Below are positions 25,994 to 34,555 of a DNA stretch of 64,000 nt, in pieces (the stretch's first letter is position 1; every line of letters begins with the position of its first letter). A model generated the notes under the pieces. It searched no databases. It saw only the letters and a list, made by a program, of their open reading frames with translations, and was not told the origin of the DNA. The translations under genes were made by a program, and so were the position numbers. Source of the DNA: Bryobacterales bacterium (lineage in GTDB: Bacteria > Acidobacteriota > Terriglobia > Bryobacterales > Bryobacteraceae); NCBI GenBank assembly GCA_016789905.1, contig JAEUQC010000172.1, positions 248,001-312,000 on the forward strand, written 5' to 3'.

Positions 25994-27338
25994 GCGTCCA
26001 TGCCTGCAGGCGCGCCTGCTCAAGGAGTTCCGGAGCAGCGAAGCCCCTCGGGTGGATCACCCAGCCGTAGGTCTTGTCCGTATCCGCGGCCACGTGGCGT
26101 TCGAACGCGGTGATCCCTTTGCGCACCTCGACGGAGGCGCTGCCGGTGTCACCGGCCAGCGTAGCCGCGAAATCCGGCAGCGACAACCGCTCCGAGCCGG
26201 CCCATACGGTATGCGGAAGCCGCTTGTGCGTTTGGATGTAGCCAATGGCGTCGAGCCGCGCTCGATCAAACATCATGCGTGAAAGTGTGGCGCCGTTGAC
26301 GGAGGACTGGCCGCGGGCAACGGGGCCGTCGACATATTGCGGCGGAAGGCCAAGAAGAGCAAGGAGTTGATCGGCGGCCGAGTGCGGACCCTGGATGTCG
26401 ATGGAGGTCTGGAACTGCCGCCGCGCATCGGCGATGGCGACGGGTTGAAGCGGATCCTGGAATAGCAGCGGGGCCTGGCGCGCGGTGATAATTTTCACGC
26501 CGGGAATGGACTGGACATGCCGCACAAAATCGAACAGCGCGCGGTAGGCCGCTTCCGCGGATTCGGGAGAGCGGCGGCGCGGCATACGGTAGCCCTCAGG
26601 CGGAGTGTAGGCGCCGCCCAGGAAGTTTACGCCGTCCCAGAACTCGGTGGCGGAGAACTCCGTGGGGTGAAAGTAGGTTTGGATCACGCCGCCCTTCCCG
26701 CGGAGCAAGTCCACCATGCCGTTGAACTGCCGGTTCGTGGCGGGAAGCGTCTCCGGTTTGTTGATGTCGGGCCGCAGGGTAAAGCCCTTCAGGTTGAAAA
26801 TGTAGAGCATCCCGCCCAGCCAGAAGGGCTGGCCGTTCAGGCCCACCTGGTTGCCATCGTCCATATAAACGGGCACGCCCCAGCGGCGAAGGGCGACATT
26901 GGCGGCCGGGCCCCATGAATCTCCAGGCTGGCCATAACAACTGGGAAGGACACCGAAGATGCGTTGCAGATCGCGCAGTCCGGGCTCTTCACGGCGAGAG
27001 AACTCTTCAATCGCTTCGAGCGGATGCAGAATGCGCTGATAGGACGCCGGAGCGGGCGGGATGCTGTGGAGGTTGGTGTGGTAGCCGATGTCGTGGCGGG
27101 CGAGAGCGTTGATGACATCGCGGCGATCACGCTTCTCCAGGCGGCGGGCTTTCTCTCCAACCACTTTGAAGGTGGCCTGCACGCCCATCGATTCGAGCGT
27201 AGTGGCCAGACGCAGAGCGGCGTCGTCGGAGGCGTGGTCCACGTAGTCTTCGGTGTCGAACCATAGAAGGTAGTAGATGGGCCGTGTTTGCGCGAAGAGC
27301 GAGAGAGTGAAAAAGAGGGCAATCAGGAGGCGCGTCAT
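25971..27338 (-). CDS. Polysaccharide deacetylase-like exported protein
   Basis: With the start at ATG 27336-27338 the 455-residue protein opens with a good signal peptide (MTRLLIALFFTLSLFAQ). NodB/CE4-like features follow: LLWFDTEDYVDH with the acidic motif, IGYHTNLHS supplying metal His candidates, YGQPGDSWGP, and YFHPTEF later. The spacing differs from classical CE4 enzymes, so it is a divergent member. An in-frame ATG 21 bp upstream (27357-27359) is also possible but would lengthen the signal peptide. It is convergent and overlapping with the GT2 gene, and its start abuts the divergent PSCyt gene. Likely role: trimming or deacetylating an exported glycan; not certain. Confidence 0.65.
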   Translation of the reverse strand: MTRLLIALFFTLSLFAQTRPIYYLLWFDTEDYVDHASDDAALRLATTLESMGVQATFKVVGEKARRLEKRDRRDVINALARHDIGYHTNLHSIPPAPASYQRILHPLEAIEEFSRREEPGLRDLQRIFGVLPSCYGQPGDSWGPAANVALRRWGVPVYMDDGNQVGLNGQPFWLGGMLYIFNLKGFTLRPDINKPETLPATNRQFNGMVDLLRGKGGVIQTYFHPTEFSATEFWDGVNFLGGAYTPPEGYRMPRRRSPESAEAAYRALFDFVRHVQSIPGVKIITARQAPLLFQDPLQPVAIADARRQFQTSIDIQGPHSAADQLLALLGLPPQYVDGPVARGQSSVNGATLSRMMFDRARLDAIGYIQTHKRLPHTVWAGSERLSLPDFAATLAGDTGSASVEVRKGITAFERHVAADTDKTYGWVIHPRGFAAPELLEQARLQAWTLKPARLR

Positions 27339-27357
27339 GAATAGAAGTGTATATATC

Positions 27358-29964
27358 ATGAGAGCTATGGTGAGAATGATGTTCGTCGCAGTTGCGGCGT
27401 GCGCAATGGCGCAGACGCCGGAGTTCCAGCGGGATATCCGGCCGTTGTTGGGTAAAAAATGTGTGGCCTGTCACGGGCCCGATGAGCATGGACGGCAGGC
27501 AGGGCTGCGGTTGGATACGTTCGAAGGGGCTACGAAAAGCAAGGCGATTGTGCCGGGGGACGCGGCGAAATCGCGCGTGCTGGCGCGGGTGACACATGCA
27601 ACGCGGCCAATGCCGCCCACCGGGCCGCGGCTGACGGAAACGGAAGTGGATCTACTGCGAAAGTGGATCGACGCCGGGGCGAAGTACACCAACCACTGGG
27701 CCTACGAGAAACCGAAACGGGCGGCGTACCCGGCCACGGCAAACGCGATTGACCATTTTGTGCAGGCGCAACTGGCGACGCTGCATTTGCGCGGGGCCAA
27801 GGAAGCCAGCCGGGCGACTCTGGCGCGGCGTGTGGCGCTGGACTTGACTGGCGTGCCGCCGGAACCAGGCCTACTGGCCGAGTACATGCAGACCGGCGCG
27901 TACGAGAAGTATGTGGACGCGCTGCTGGAGAGCCCGCGGTACGGGGAGCGCTGGGCGAAGATTTGGCTGGACCTGGCTCGGTACGCCGATACGCAGGGCT
28001 ATGAAAAGGACAACAAACGATCCATTTGGCCGTACCGGGATTGGGTGATCCGGGCGTTCAACGAAAACCTGCCGTTCGATAAGTTCACGCTGGCGCAACT
28101 TGCCGGGGATCTGCTTCCGGACCCTTCGATTGACGACTTGATCGCAACGGGATTCCACCGCAACACGATGACGAATACCGAAGGCGGGACTGACGACGAA
28201 GAGTTCCGCGACCTGGCCATCCGGGACCGCGTGGCGACGACCGGGCAAGTGTGGATGGGGCAGACCTGGGGATGCGCGCAGTGCCATACGCACAAGTACG
28301 ACCCGCTGACGCACAAGGAGTTCTATCAGATCTACGCGTTTTTCAACCAGACCGCCGACGACGATCACCCGTCGGACCGGCCGGTAATGAAACTCACCGC
28401 AAAGGCCTCCACGCTGGTGCTGAAGGAACTGCCGGAAGACAAGCAGCGGAAGACGCGGATTTATGATCGTGGCAACTACCTGACGCCGGGTGACGAAGTG
28501 AAGGCGGCCGTGCCATCGGCCTTTCACGCTCTGCCCGCCAAGGCGCCGGCCAACCGGCTTGGCTTTGCGCAGTGGCTGGTAAGCCCGGAGAACCCATTGA
28601 CGGCCCGCGTGACGGTGAACAGGTTCTGGAGCCGTCTGTTCGGTCGGGGGCTGGTGGAGTCAGAAGAAGATTTTGGAACGCAGGGCATCGGTCCTACGCA
28701 CCCGGAACTGCTCGACATACTGGCCCTTGACTTTCAGAAAGACTGGGACGTGAAGAAGCTGCTGAAGCGGATTGTGATGTCCGCGACTTACAAGCAGGAT
28801 TCCGCGGTTTCGCCGGAACTGCTAAAGGTGGACCCGGCGAACAAGTACTACGCACGAGGCGCGCGGTTCCGGTTGGATGCCGAAGTGGTGCGGGACCAGG
28901 CTCTGGCCGCGGCGGGGCTGCTGAGCAAAAAGCAGTTCGGCGCGCCGGTAATGCCGTGGCAGCCGGACGGCGTATGGCTGGTGGTCTACAACGGTGACAA
29001 CTGGGAGACTTCGAAAGGGGAGGACCGGTACCGGCGCGCTCTCTACACCTTCATGCGGCGAACCAGCGCGTATCCATCGATGATGAATTTCGACGCGCCG
29101 AATGGGGAAACCTGCACCATCCGGCGCATTCGGACGAACACGCCGCTACAGGCTTTAACGTCGATGAACGATCCGGCCTTTATGGAAGCGGCCCAGAAGC
29201 TGGCGCTGGAGGCCATGCAAGCGGAACCGTTGAACCCGGCGCGGCAGTTGTTTGAACGTGTGTTACTGCGGCCGCCTACCGCGGCGGAGGCGGCGCGAAT
29301 CGCACTACTGCACCGGCAGACGGAAATGGAATTGCGATCGCAGCCGGAGAATGTGAGTAAACTGCTGCGCTATAGCGAGGTGCTGTACACGGAGGACCGC
29401 GCGTCCACTCTGATACCGGACGGGCGGACGGCGCCGAAAGAGTGGCGCTACGCCACCGCGGAACCGGCGGCGGATTGGATGAAGCCTTCGTTCGATGACT
29501 CGAAGTGGAGCGTCGGGCCGGGCTATTTCGGAAAGCTGGCCAAGCCCAGTGAGACGACGCCAATCCGGACAGCGTGGGACAGCGAGGCGCTATTCTTGCG
29601 CTACGCGCTTGATCTGCCGGAAAAACTGCCAACTCGTTTCAAGTTGCCGGCGCGGACGAACGCGCAGTTCGATGTATGGGTGAACGGTGTCTCGGCGTTG
29701 AACAACATGTTCGAACGCAGCGGGCACTACGAATACACCATCAACGACGATGGGCAGCGGGCCTTCCGCCCTGGGAAGAACTTGATCGCCATCCGTGTTT
29801 CGCGTCACGGGGCGCAGGGCAACGACCAGATCTTCGACCCGGGTCTGATCGCGTCCGTGCCCTGGTCTCCGCCGAAGGCCAAGCCCGGTGACGCGGCGCG
29901 GGCGGCGTGGGTCGTGGTGGCAAATACAGTATTGAATCTGGATGAAACGGTGACACGGCGATGA
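27358..29964 (+). CDS. PSCyt1/DUF1549/DUF1553 cytochrome-like exported protein
   Basis: The 868-residue protein begins with a signal peptide (ending CAMAQ) and a PSCyt1 domain with haem motif CVACHGPDEHG. A DUF1549-type domain follows (FVQAQL, LDLTGVPPEP, SPRYGERWAKIWLDLARYADTQG), then a second CxxCH (CAQCHTHKYDP) and a DUF1553 domain (NPLTARVTVNRFWSRLFGRGLV, MNDPAFMEAAQKLA). The final 150 residues look like a jelly-roll (FDDSKWSVGPGYFG). Such proteins occur in Planctomycetes and Acidobacteria, nearly always beside a DUF1501 gene, as here with an ATGA overlap. Function is unknown; polymer or sulfated-glycan degradation is often suggested. Start chosen among several ATGs at 27358-27379. Confidence 0.85.
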   Translation: MRAMVRMMFVAVAACAMAQTPEFQRDIRPLLGKKCVACHGPDEHGRQAGLRLDTFEGATKSKAIVPGDAAKSRVLARVTHATRPMPPTGPRLTETEVDLLRKWIDAGAKYTNHWAYEKPKRAAYPATANAIDHFVQAQLATLHLRGAKEASRATLARRVALDLTGVPPEPGLLAEYMQTGAYEKYVDALLESPRYGERWAKIWLDLARYADTQGYEKDNKRSIWPYRDWVIRAFNENLPFDKFTLAQLAGDLLPDPSIDDLIATGFHRNTMTNTEGGTDDEEFRDLAIRDRVATTGQVWMGQTWGCAQCHTHKYDPLTHKEFYQIYAFFNQTADDDHPSDRPVMKLTAKASTLVLKELPEDKQRKTRIYDRGNYLTPGDEVKAAVPSAFHALPAKAPANRLGFAQWLVSPENPLTARVTVNRFWSRLFGRGLVESEEDFGTQGIGPTHPELLDILALDFQKDWDVKKLLKRIVMSATYKQDSAVSPELLKVDPANKYYARGARFRLDAEVVRDQALAAAGLLSKKQFGAPVMPWQPDGVWLVVYNGDNWETSKGEDRYRRALYTFMRRTSAYPSMMNFDAPNGETCTIRRIRTNTPLQALTSMNDPAFMEAAQKLALEAMQAEPLNPARQLFERVLLRPPTAAEAARIALLHRQTEMELRSQPENVSKLLRYSEVLYTEDRASTLIPDGRTAPKEWRYATAEPAADWMKPSFDDSKWSVGPGYFGKLAKPSETTPIRTAWDSEALFLRYALDLPEKLPTRFKLPARTNAQFDVWVNGVSALNNMFERSGHYEYTINDDGQRAFRPGKNLIAIRVSRHGAQGNDQIFDPGLIASVPWSPPKAKPGDAARAAWVVVANTVLNLDETVTRR

Positions 29965-31373
29965 ACAATAGAATGCGCGAGGTATTGGCCGCGACGCGGC
30001 GCCACTTCTTATCTGGATGCGGCATCGGGCTGGCGAACATGTTTCTCGCCCAGGCACAGGGGAAAAAGCCGGACCATACGCCCAAAGCGAAGTCGGTCAT
30101 TTTTCTTCATATGGCGGGCTCTCCCAGCCAATTGGAGCTGTTCGACTATAAACCGGAACTGGTAAAGTACAACGGCAAACCGTGCCCGGACGAGCTATTG
30201 AAGGGCAAGCGGTTCGCATTCATCAAGGGCGTGCCGAAGATGCTGGGGACGCCGTATAAGTTCAAGCGCCATGGGCAGTCCGGGGCGTGGGTAAGCGAAC
30301 TGATGCCGGAGTTTTCAAAGATTGTGGACGACGTGACCATCGTCCGCTCTATGAGCACGGACCAGTTCAACCACGCGCCGGCGCAGTTGTTTCTGCATAC
30401 AGGCAGCCCTCGGTTCGGGTTCGCTTCCATGGGCGCTTGGGCGACGTATGGCCTGGGCACGGAGAATCAGGACCTGCCGGGGTTTGTGGTGTTAACCAGC
30501 GGAGGCAATAATCCGGATGGCGGAAAGTCCCTATGGGGCTCGGCATTCTTGCCGAGTGTTTACCAGGGCGTTCATTGCCGGTCGAATGGGGACCCGGTGC
30601 TCTTTTTGAGCGATCCAGAGGGAGTTACTCGGAGTGTGCGGCGGAAGACACTGGACGCGTTGAAGGATCTGAACGCAATGCAGGCCAAACTGGCCGGCGA
30701 TCCAGAGATTGAGGCGCGGATGGGGCAGTACGAACTGGCGTACAAGATGCAGATTTCCGTGCCGAAGGTGATGGACATTTCCAAGGAACCGGAGGCGGTG
30801 CATAAGCTCTACGGCACGGAGCCGGGGAAGACGAGCTTGGCGAATAACTGTTTGCTGGCGAGGCGCCTGGTGGAAAACGGCGTGCGGTTTGTGCAGATTT
30901 ACGACTGGGGCTGGGACCACCATGGGACCAGCAAACGCGACGATATCCAGTACGCGCTGCAACCGCACATCAAGACGGCGGACCAGGCTGTGACGGCGTT
31001 GATTAAGGACCTGAAGCAGCGCGGATTGCTCGACCAGACGCTGGTGGTTTGGGGAGGGGAATTCGGGCGGACGCCCATGCGGGAGAACCGGGGCGGTACG
31101 GAGGGCTCGTTTATTGGGCGCGACCATCATCCATACGCTTACACCATGTGGATGGCCGGCGGCGGGATCAAGAAGGGGCTCAACTATGGGGAGACCGATG
31201 AGATCGGCTACTACGTCACCAAAGACAAAATGACACCCAAGGATTTGCAGGCTACGATCCTGCACCAGATCGGGCTCGACCCGTACAAGCTGCACTACCC
31301 GTATCTGGGCTTGAACCAGCGGCTGATTGGGCCGACGGACGAAGGGCGAGTGATGCGAGATCTGTTGGCGTAG
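29961..31373 (+). CDS. DUF1501 protein with Tat signal
   Basis: The 470-residue protein has a Tat-like signal (TRRHFLSGCGIG at about 13-24). The body has the alkaline-phosphatase/sulfatase-like superfamily features of DUF1501: SVIFLHMAGSPSQLELFDYK at the start, QFNHAPAQLFLHTGS in the middle, WGGEFGRTPM with EFGRTP, and a terminal GRDHHPYAYTMWMAGGGIK. It overlaps the preceding DUF1553 gene by 4 nt and is surely co-translated with it. Families of this type are exported and presumed hydrolytic, but no activity is proven. Confidence 0.88.
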   Translation: MNNRMREVLAATRRHFLSGCGIGLANMFLAQAQGKKPDHTPKAKSVIFLHMAGSPSQLELFDYKPELVKYNGKPCPDELLKGKRFAFIKGVPKMLGTPYKFKRHGQSGAWVSELMPEFSKIVDDVTIVRSMSTDQFNHAPAQLFLHTGSPRFGFASMGAWATYGLGTENQDLPGFVVLTSGGNNPDGGKSLWGSAFLPSVYQGVHCRSNGDPVLFLSDPEGVTRSVRRKTLDALKDLNAMQAKLAGDPEIEARMGQYELAYKMQISVPKVMDISKEPEAVHKLYGTEPGKTSLANNCLLARRLVENGVRFVQIYDWGWDHHGTSKRDDIQYALQPHIKTADQAVTALIKDLKQRGLLDQTLVVWGGEFGRTPMRENRGGTEGSFIGRDHHPYAYTMWMAGGGIKKGLNYGETDEIGYYVTKDKMTPKDLQATILHQIGLDPYKLHYPYLGLNQRLIGPTDEGRVMRDLLA

Positions 31374-31442
31374 GAGGTTCGATTCTCGGGGGCCGCTCTC
31401 GTGATTTGGAACCATTCTGCAGGCAACGGAGTCTATGGCTCC

Positions 31443-32945
31443 ATGCGGTGCCTTGTATGGATCTCGCTCGCGTTCGGTTCTCCGCTGTTTGGGCAAGCGG
31501 CGCTAACCGTCTATAACCAACATTTCGCGGTGGTGCGGGAAGCAATCCCGCTTGTGCTGAAGGCCGGTGACAATCGCGTTTCCTACGACGGCGCCACGGC
31601 GCTGCTGGAACCTGGCAGTGTCATCTTGCGGGACCGCGTGGGGAGCATAGCGCTTTCCATTCGGGAGCAGAGCTATCAGGCCTCGCCGGTCTCGCTGGCC
31701 TCTTTATTAAAGCTGTACGAGGGGCAACAGATTTCGTTTCTGGTGCGGGAAGGCAACGGCGCCTCGCGTGTCGTCCCCGGGCGTATCGTGCGCGCCGGCG
31801 GAGGCGGGCCGAACGGGCAATACTCACTGCGGATGCCTCCGCAGTATGCCTACCAATCGCCGGCCGAAGCAACGGTGCAACCTATCGTTGAATGGGAGGG
31901 GCGGCTCCAGTTCGAACTGCCGGGAACGCCGCTTTTTCCGCCATTGCCAAAGGAACTGCGCGTGAAGCCCGTGCTGGAGTGGGTGATCGCCAGCACACAG
32001 GAGGCGAAGGTGAATGCCGAGTTGAGCTACGTAACCGGCGGACTCAATTGGGAGGCTGACTACAATTTCGTCTCGGCGGAGACAGGCGCCACGGTGGATG
32101 TTACGGGTTGGGTGACGGTGCAGAACCACAGTGGCCGCGCGTTTCCAAAGACGCGGCTGAAGCTCATGGCGGGCGACGTGAACAAGCTCCTTCCGGCCGA
32201 ACAGCGGTTGCGCATGGGGGGAGTGGTGGGCGGAGTTATTGGTGGCGTTCCCGGTGGAGTGGGCGCGGCGATCCAGGAAAAGAGCTTCGACGAATACCAC
32301 CTCTACACTTCGTCGAACGATGTCGCGCTGGCCGACGGGGAGAGCAAGCAGATTGAATTTTTGCGGGTGACGGGCGTTCCGGCGAAGGTCGTGTATGTCT
32401 ACGAAGGCGCGAAGCTCGACACCATGCGGATGCGCCAGTATCCATCGGAGATGTTGCGCCAGGATCCATCCGTCGGCGCGGAGTCCAACCCGCGGGTTTG
32501 GGCGATGCGGGAGTTCGCGAACACAACCGCGTCAAAGCTGGGGGTTCCGCTGCCCGCCGGGCGGCTCCGTTTCTACCGGCAGGATGCCGGCGGAGAGCCG
32601 GAGTTCGTGGGTGAATCCAGCATACGGCACACGCCTCAGGGAGAAACGGTGCGCGTGTTCACCGGTGCCGCCTTCGATCTGGCGGGCGAACGCCGGAGGC
32701 TGAATTTCTCGGTGGATCATCAACGCGCTCAGGCGGAAGAGTCGTTTGAGATAAAGCTCCGGAATCGAAAGCCGGCCGCCGTGGATGTGATTGTCGTCGA
32801 GCCGCTCTACCGGTGGAGCGGCTGGGAACTGTTCGCGAATTCCGTCCCGTTCCAGAAAACTGATTCCCAGACGGTGGAGTTTCGCGTGCGAGTGGAGCCC
32901 GGTGAGGAAAAAGTTGTGCTCTACTCGGTTCGCTACAAATGGTAG
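31443..32945 (+). CDS. DUF4139-domain exported protein
   Basis: The 500-residue protein has a signal peptide (MRCLVWISLAFGSPLFGQ) followed by a mucoidy-inhibitor-like N-terminal part (TVYNQHFAVVREAIPL) and a DUF4139 beta-rich region (LNWEADYNFVSAETGATVDV, GWVTVQNHSGRAFPKTRLKL). A Gly-rich insert GGVVGGVIGGVPGGVG sits at about 260-275. I chose the ATG at 31443 because the upstream GTG-started extension lacks a signal peptide and because GGAG lies 11 nt upstream of this ATG. It starts 70 bp after the DUF1501 gene, so it may belong to that operon. Function is unknown. Confidence 0.75.
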   Translation: MRCLVWISLAFGSPLFGQAALTVYNQHFAVVREAIPLVLKAGDNRVSYDGATALLEPGSVILRDRVGSIALSIREQSYQASPVSLASLLKLYEGQQISFLVREGNGASRVVPGRIVRAGGGGPNGQYSLRMPPQYAYQSPAEATVQPIVEWEGRLQFELPGTPLFPPLPKELRVKPVLEWVIASTQEAKVNAELSYVTGGLNWEADYNFVSAETGATVDVTGWVTVQNHSGRAFPKTRLKLMAGDVNKLLPAEQRLRMGGVVGGVIGGVPGGVGAAIQEKSFDEYHLYTSSNDVALADGESKQIEFLRVTGVPAKVVYVYEGAKLDTMRMRQYPSEMLRQDPSVGAESNPRVWAMREFANTTASKLGVPLPAGRLRFYRQDAGGEPEFVGESSIRHTPQGETVRVFTGAAFDLAGERRRLNFSVDHQRAQAEESFEIKLRNRKPAAVDVIVVEPLYRWSGWELFANSVPFQKTDSQTVEFRVRVEPGEEKVVLYSVRYKW

Positions 32946-33019
32946 CGGTTGGCTGATTTCCCGCAGTGCGCATTTACCCTGTTTCTGCGGGGGAACGCTT
33001 TCACCTATACTGAGAGTCC

Positions 33020-33523
33020 ATGAAACTTCTAATCATAGGACTCTTAGCGTGGAGCGCATTGAGCGCGCAGGACCTGCTGGTAAAGGACGCTGCCGGCCAA
33101 TGGAAACAGGCCAGCACGAACGTGCTGAAGGCCGCGCAGAAAATGCCGGCGGAGAAATACGATTACAAGGCGAGCCCGGAGGTGCGCTCGTTCGGCGGAT
33201 TCGTGGGACACGTGGCGGACGCTGGCGTGATGTTCTGCGCGGCGATCGCCGGTGAGAAAAAGGCGCCGTCGGGAGCGGAAAAGTCGATGAAGTCCAAGGA
33301 AGCGCTGGTGGCGGCCCTGATGGAATCAATTGCGTATTGTGACAAAGTGTACGCTGGGGTGTCGGGCGCGCAGGCGCTGGAAACGGTGAAGTTCTTTGGG
33401 CAGGACCGGACTCGCGCCGGCGTAATGTTCTTCAACAACATGCACACCTACGAACATTACGGCAACATTGTCACCTACATGCGCGCCAACGGTCTGGTGC
33501 CGCCTTCGAGCGAGGGGCGATAA
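33020..33523 (+). CDS. DinB-like metal-binding protein with signal peptide
   Basis: The 167-residue protein has a signal peptide (MKLLIIGLLAWSALSAQ) and a DinB-like four-helix bundle with the metal triad His in GGFVGHVAD (H64) and NNMHTYEHYGN (H142 and H146). DinB-type enzymes include thiol-dependent S-transferases; exported copies occur in Acidobacteria but have no known substrate. It ends 16 bp from the convergent aldo/keto reductase gene. Confidence 0.85.
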   Translation: MKLLIIGLLAWSALSAQDLLVKDAAGQWKQASTNVLKAAQKMPAEKYDYKASPEVRSFGGFVGHVADAGVMFCAAIAGEKKAPSGAEKSMKSKEALVAALMESIAYCDKVYAGVSGAQALETVKFFGQDRTRAGVMFFNNMHTYEHYGNIVTYMRANGLVPPSSEGR

Positions 33524-33539
33524 AACGAAGCGCGCTGTC

Positions 33540-34511
33540 TTACGCGTCCACGTGGCGGCGGAAATAGCGGTCCAGCGCCTGCTTGTTCTTGCTGGAAAGC
33601 GCCATGGAAAGATCGCGCCGCTCGGCTTCCGGCAGCGGCCGGAACTGCTTGGCAAGCGCCGTGTTCTGGGTGATGAAATCCAGTTTCGGCATGCCCACCA
33701 CACAGGCGGAAACAGGCAGCGACATGGAGTAGTAGAGAAGCTTTTCCAGCGGCGCCTGGCCGATGATGCCATCAGCGGCGAAGACCTTCATTGCAAGCAC
33801 GCCCATTTTCTTTTTCAACGCCACGGGAAGGGCGATCGTCTCAAAGCTGGGGATCATGGTAGGGTTAATCACCATGCCGCCCTTGCCGTTTTGCATGCCG
33901 ACCAGTGCGGCATTCAGCGCCATTTGGGTGCAATCAAAATCGTGCCGCTCCAGGGCAGTTTTCAGCACATTCGGGTCTGTATGGCTGGTGACGCCGACGA
34001 AGCGAATCGCCTTGCCGTCGCGCATTTTCAGTAGACGTTCCAGCACGCCGCCCTTCTTTTCCACCAGGGCCAAGTCATCTTCGGTGGTTAGCGAGTGGAT
34101 ATGCACCAGATCAATGCGATCCGTTTGCAGGTTCTTGAAGCTGGCCTCCAGGCGGGCCATGGCCTTATTGGGGTCCCGCTCCTGGATCTTGGTGACCAGG
34201 AACACCTCTTTTCGCCGCGTGGCCATTACCTTGCCGACGCGAGTTTCACTGACGCCGTTTCCATAGGTTTGCGCGGTATCGACGTAGCGAATGCCGCTGT
34301 CGATGGCTTGATTGAGAGCCTCCAGGGCCTTGTCTTCGTCCTTGTAGGCAAGGAAGCGGCTGCCGCCTCCAATTCCCAGAACAGAAACCCGCACACCCGT
34401 TCTGCCAAGCAGCCGGGTAGGGAGCTTCCCGGGTTCGGCCGCGTGTCCGGTGGAGGCGGCAAGACTGGCCATTGCGGCGGATTCAAGGAACTGGCGGCGG
34501 CTGAATGTCAT
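33540..34511 (-). CDS. Tat-exported aldo/keto reductase
   Basis: The 323-residue protein starts with a Tat signal (SRRQFLESAAMASLAASTGHA). The AKR core follows: GRTGVRVSVLGIGGG, IRYVDTAQTYGNG with catalytic Asp and Tyr, LVTKIQ with catalytic Lys, and LVHIHS with His. Many proteins of this type are exported with bound cofactor and lack known substrates. It faces the divergent aminotransferase gene across 44 bp and converges with the DinB gene. Confidence 0.88.
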   Translation of the reverse strand: MTFSRRQFLESAAMASLAASTGHAAEPGKLPTRLLGRTGVRVSVLGIGGGSRFLAYKDEDKALEALNQAIDSGIRYVDTAQTYGNGVSETRVGKVMATRRKEVFLVTKIQERDPNKAMARLEASFKNLQTDRIDLVHIHSLTTEDDLALVEKKGGVLERLLKMRDGKAIRFVGVTSHTDPNVLKTALERHDFDCTQMALNAALVGMQNGKGGMVINPTMIPSFETIALPVALKKKMGVLAMKVFAADGIIGQAPLEKLLYYSMSLPVSACVVGMPKLDFITQNTALAKQFRPLPEAERRDLSMALSSKNKQALDRYFRRHVDA

Positions 34512-34555
34512 CTTGTGGCTATGCTAGCAAATGGCGAAGAGACATAAAATGGGTC

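Noticed and set aside
31376..31387. GGTTCGATTCTC, resembling a tRNA T-loop
   Set aside because: Flanking bases do not form a T-stem or acceptor stem; it simply follows the DUF1501 stop codon.
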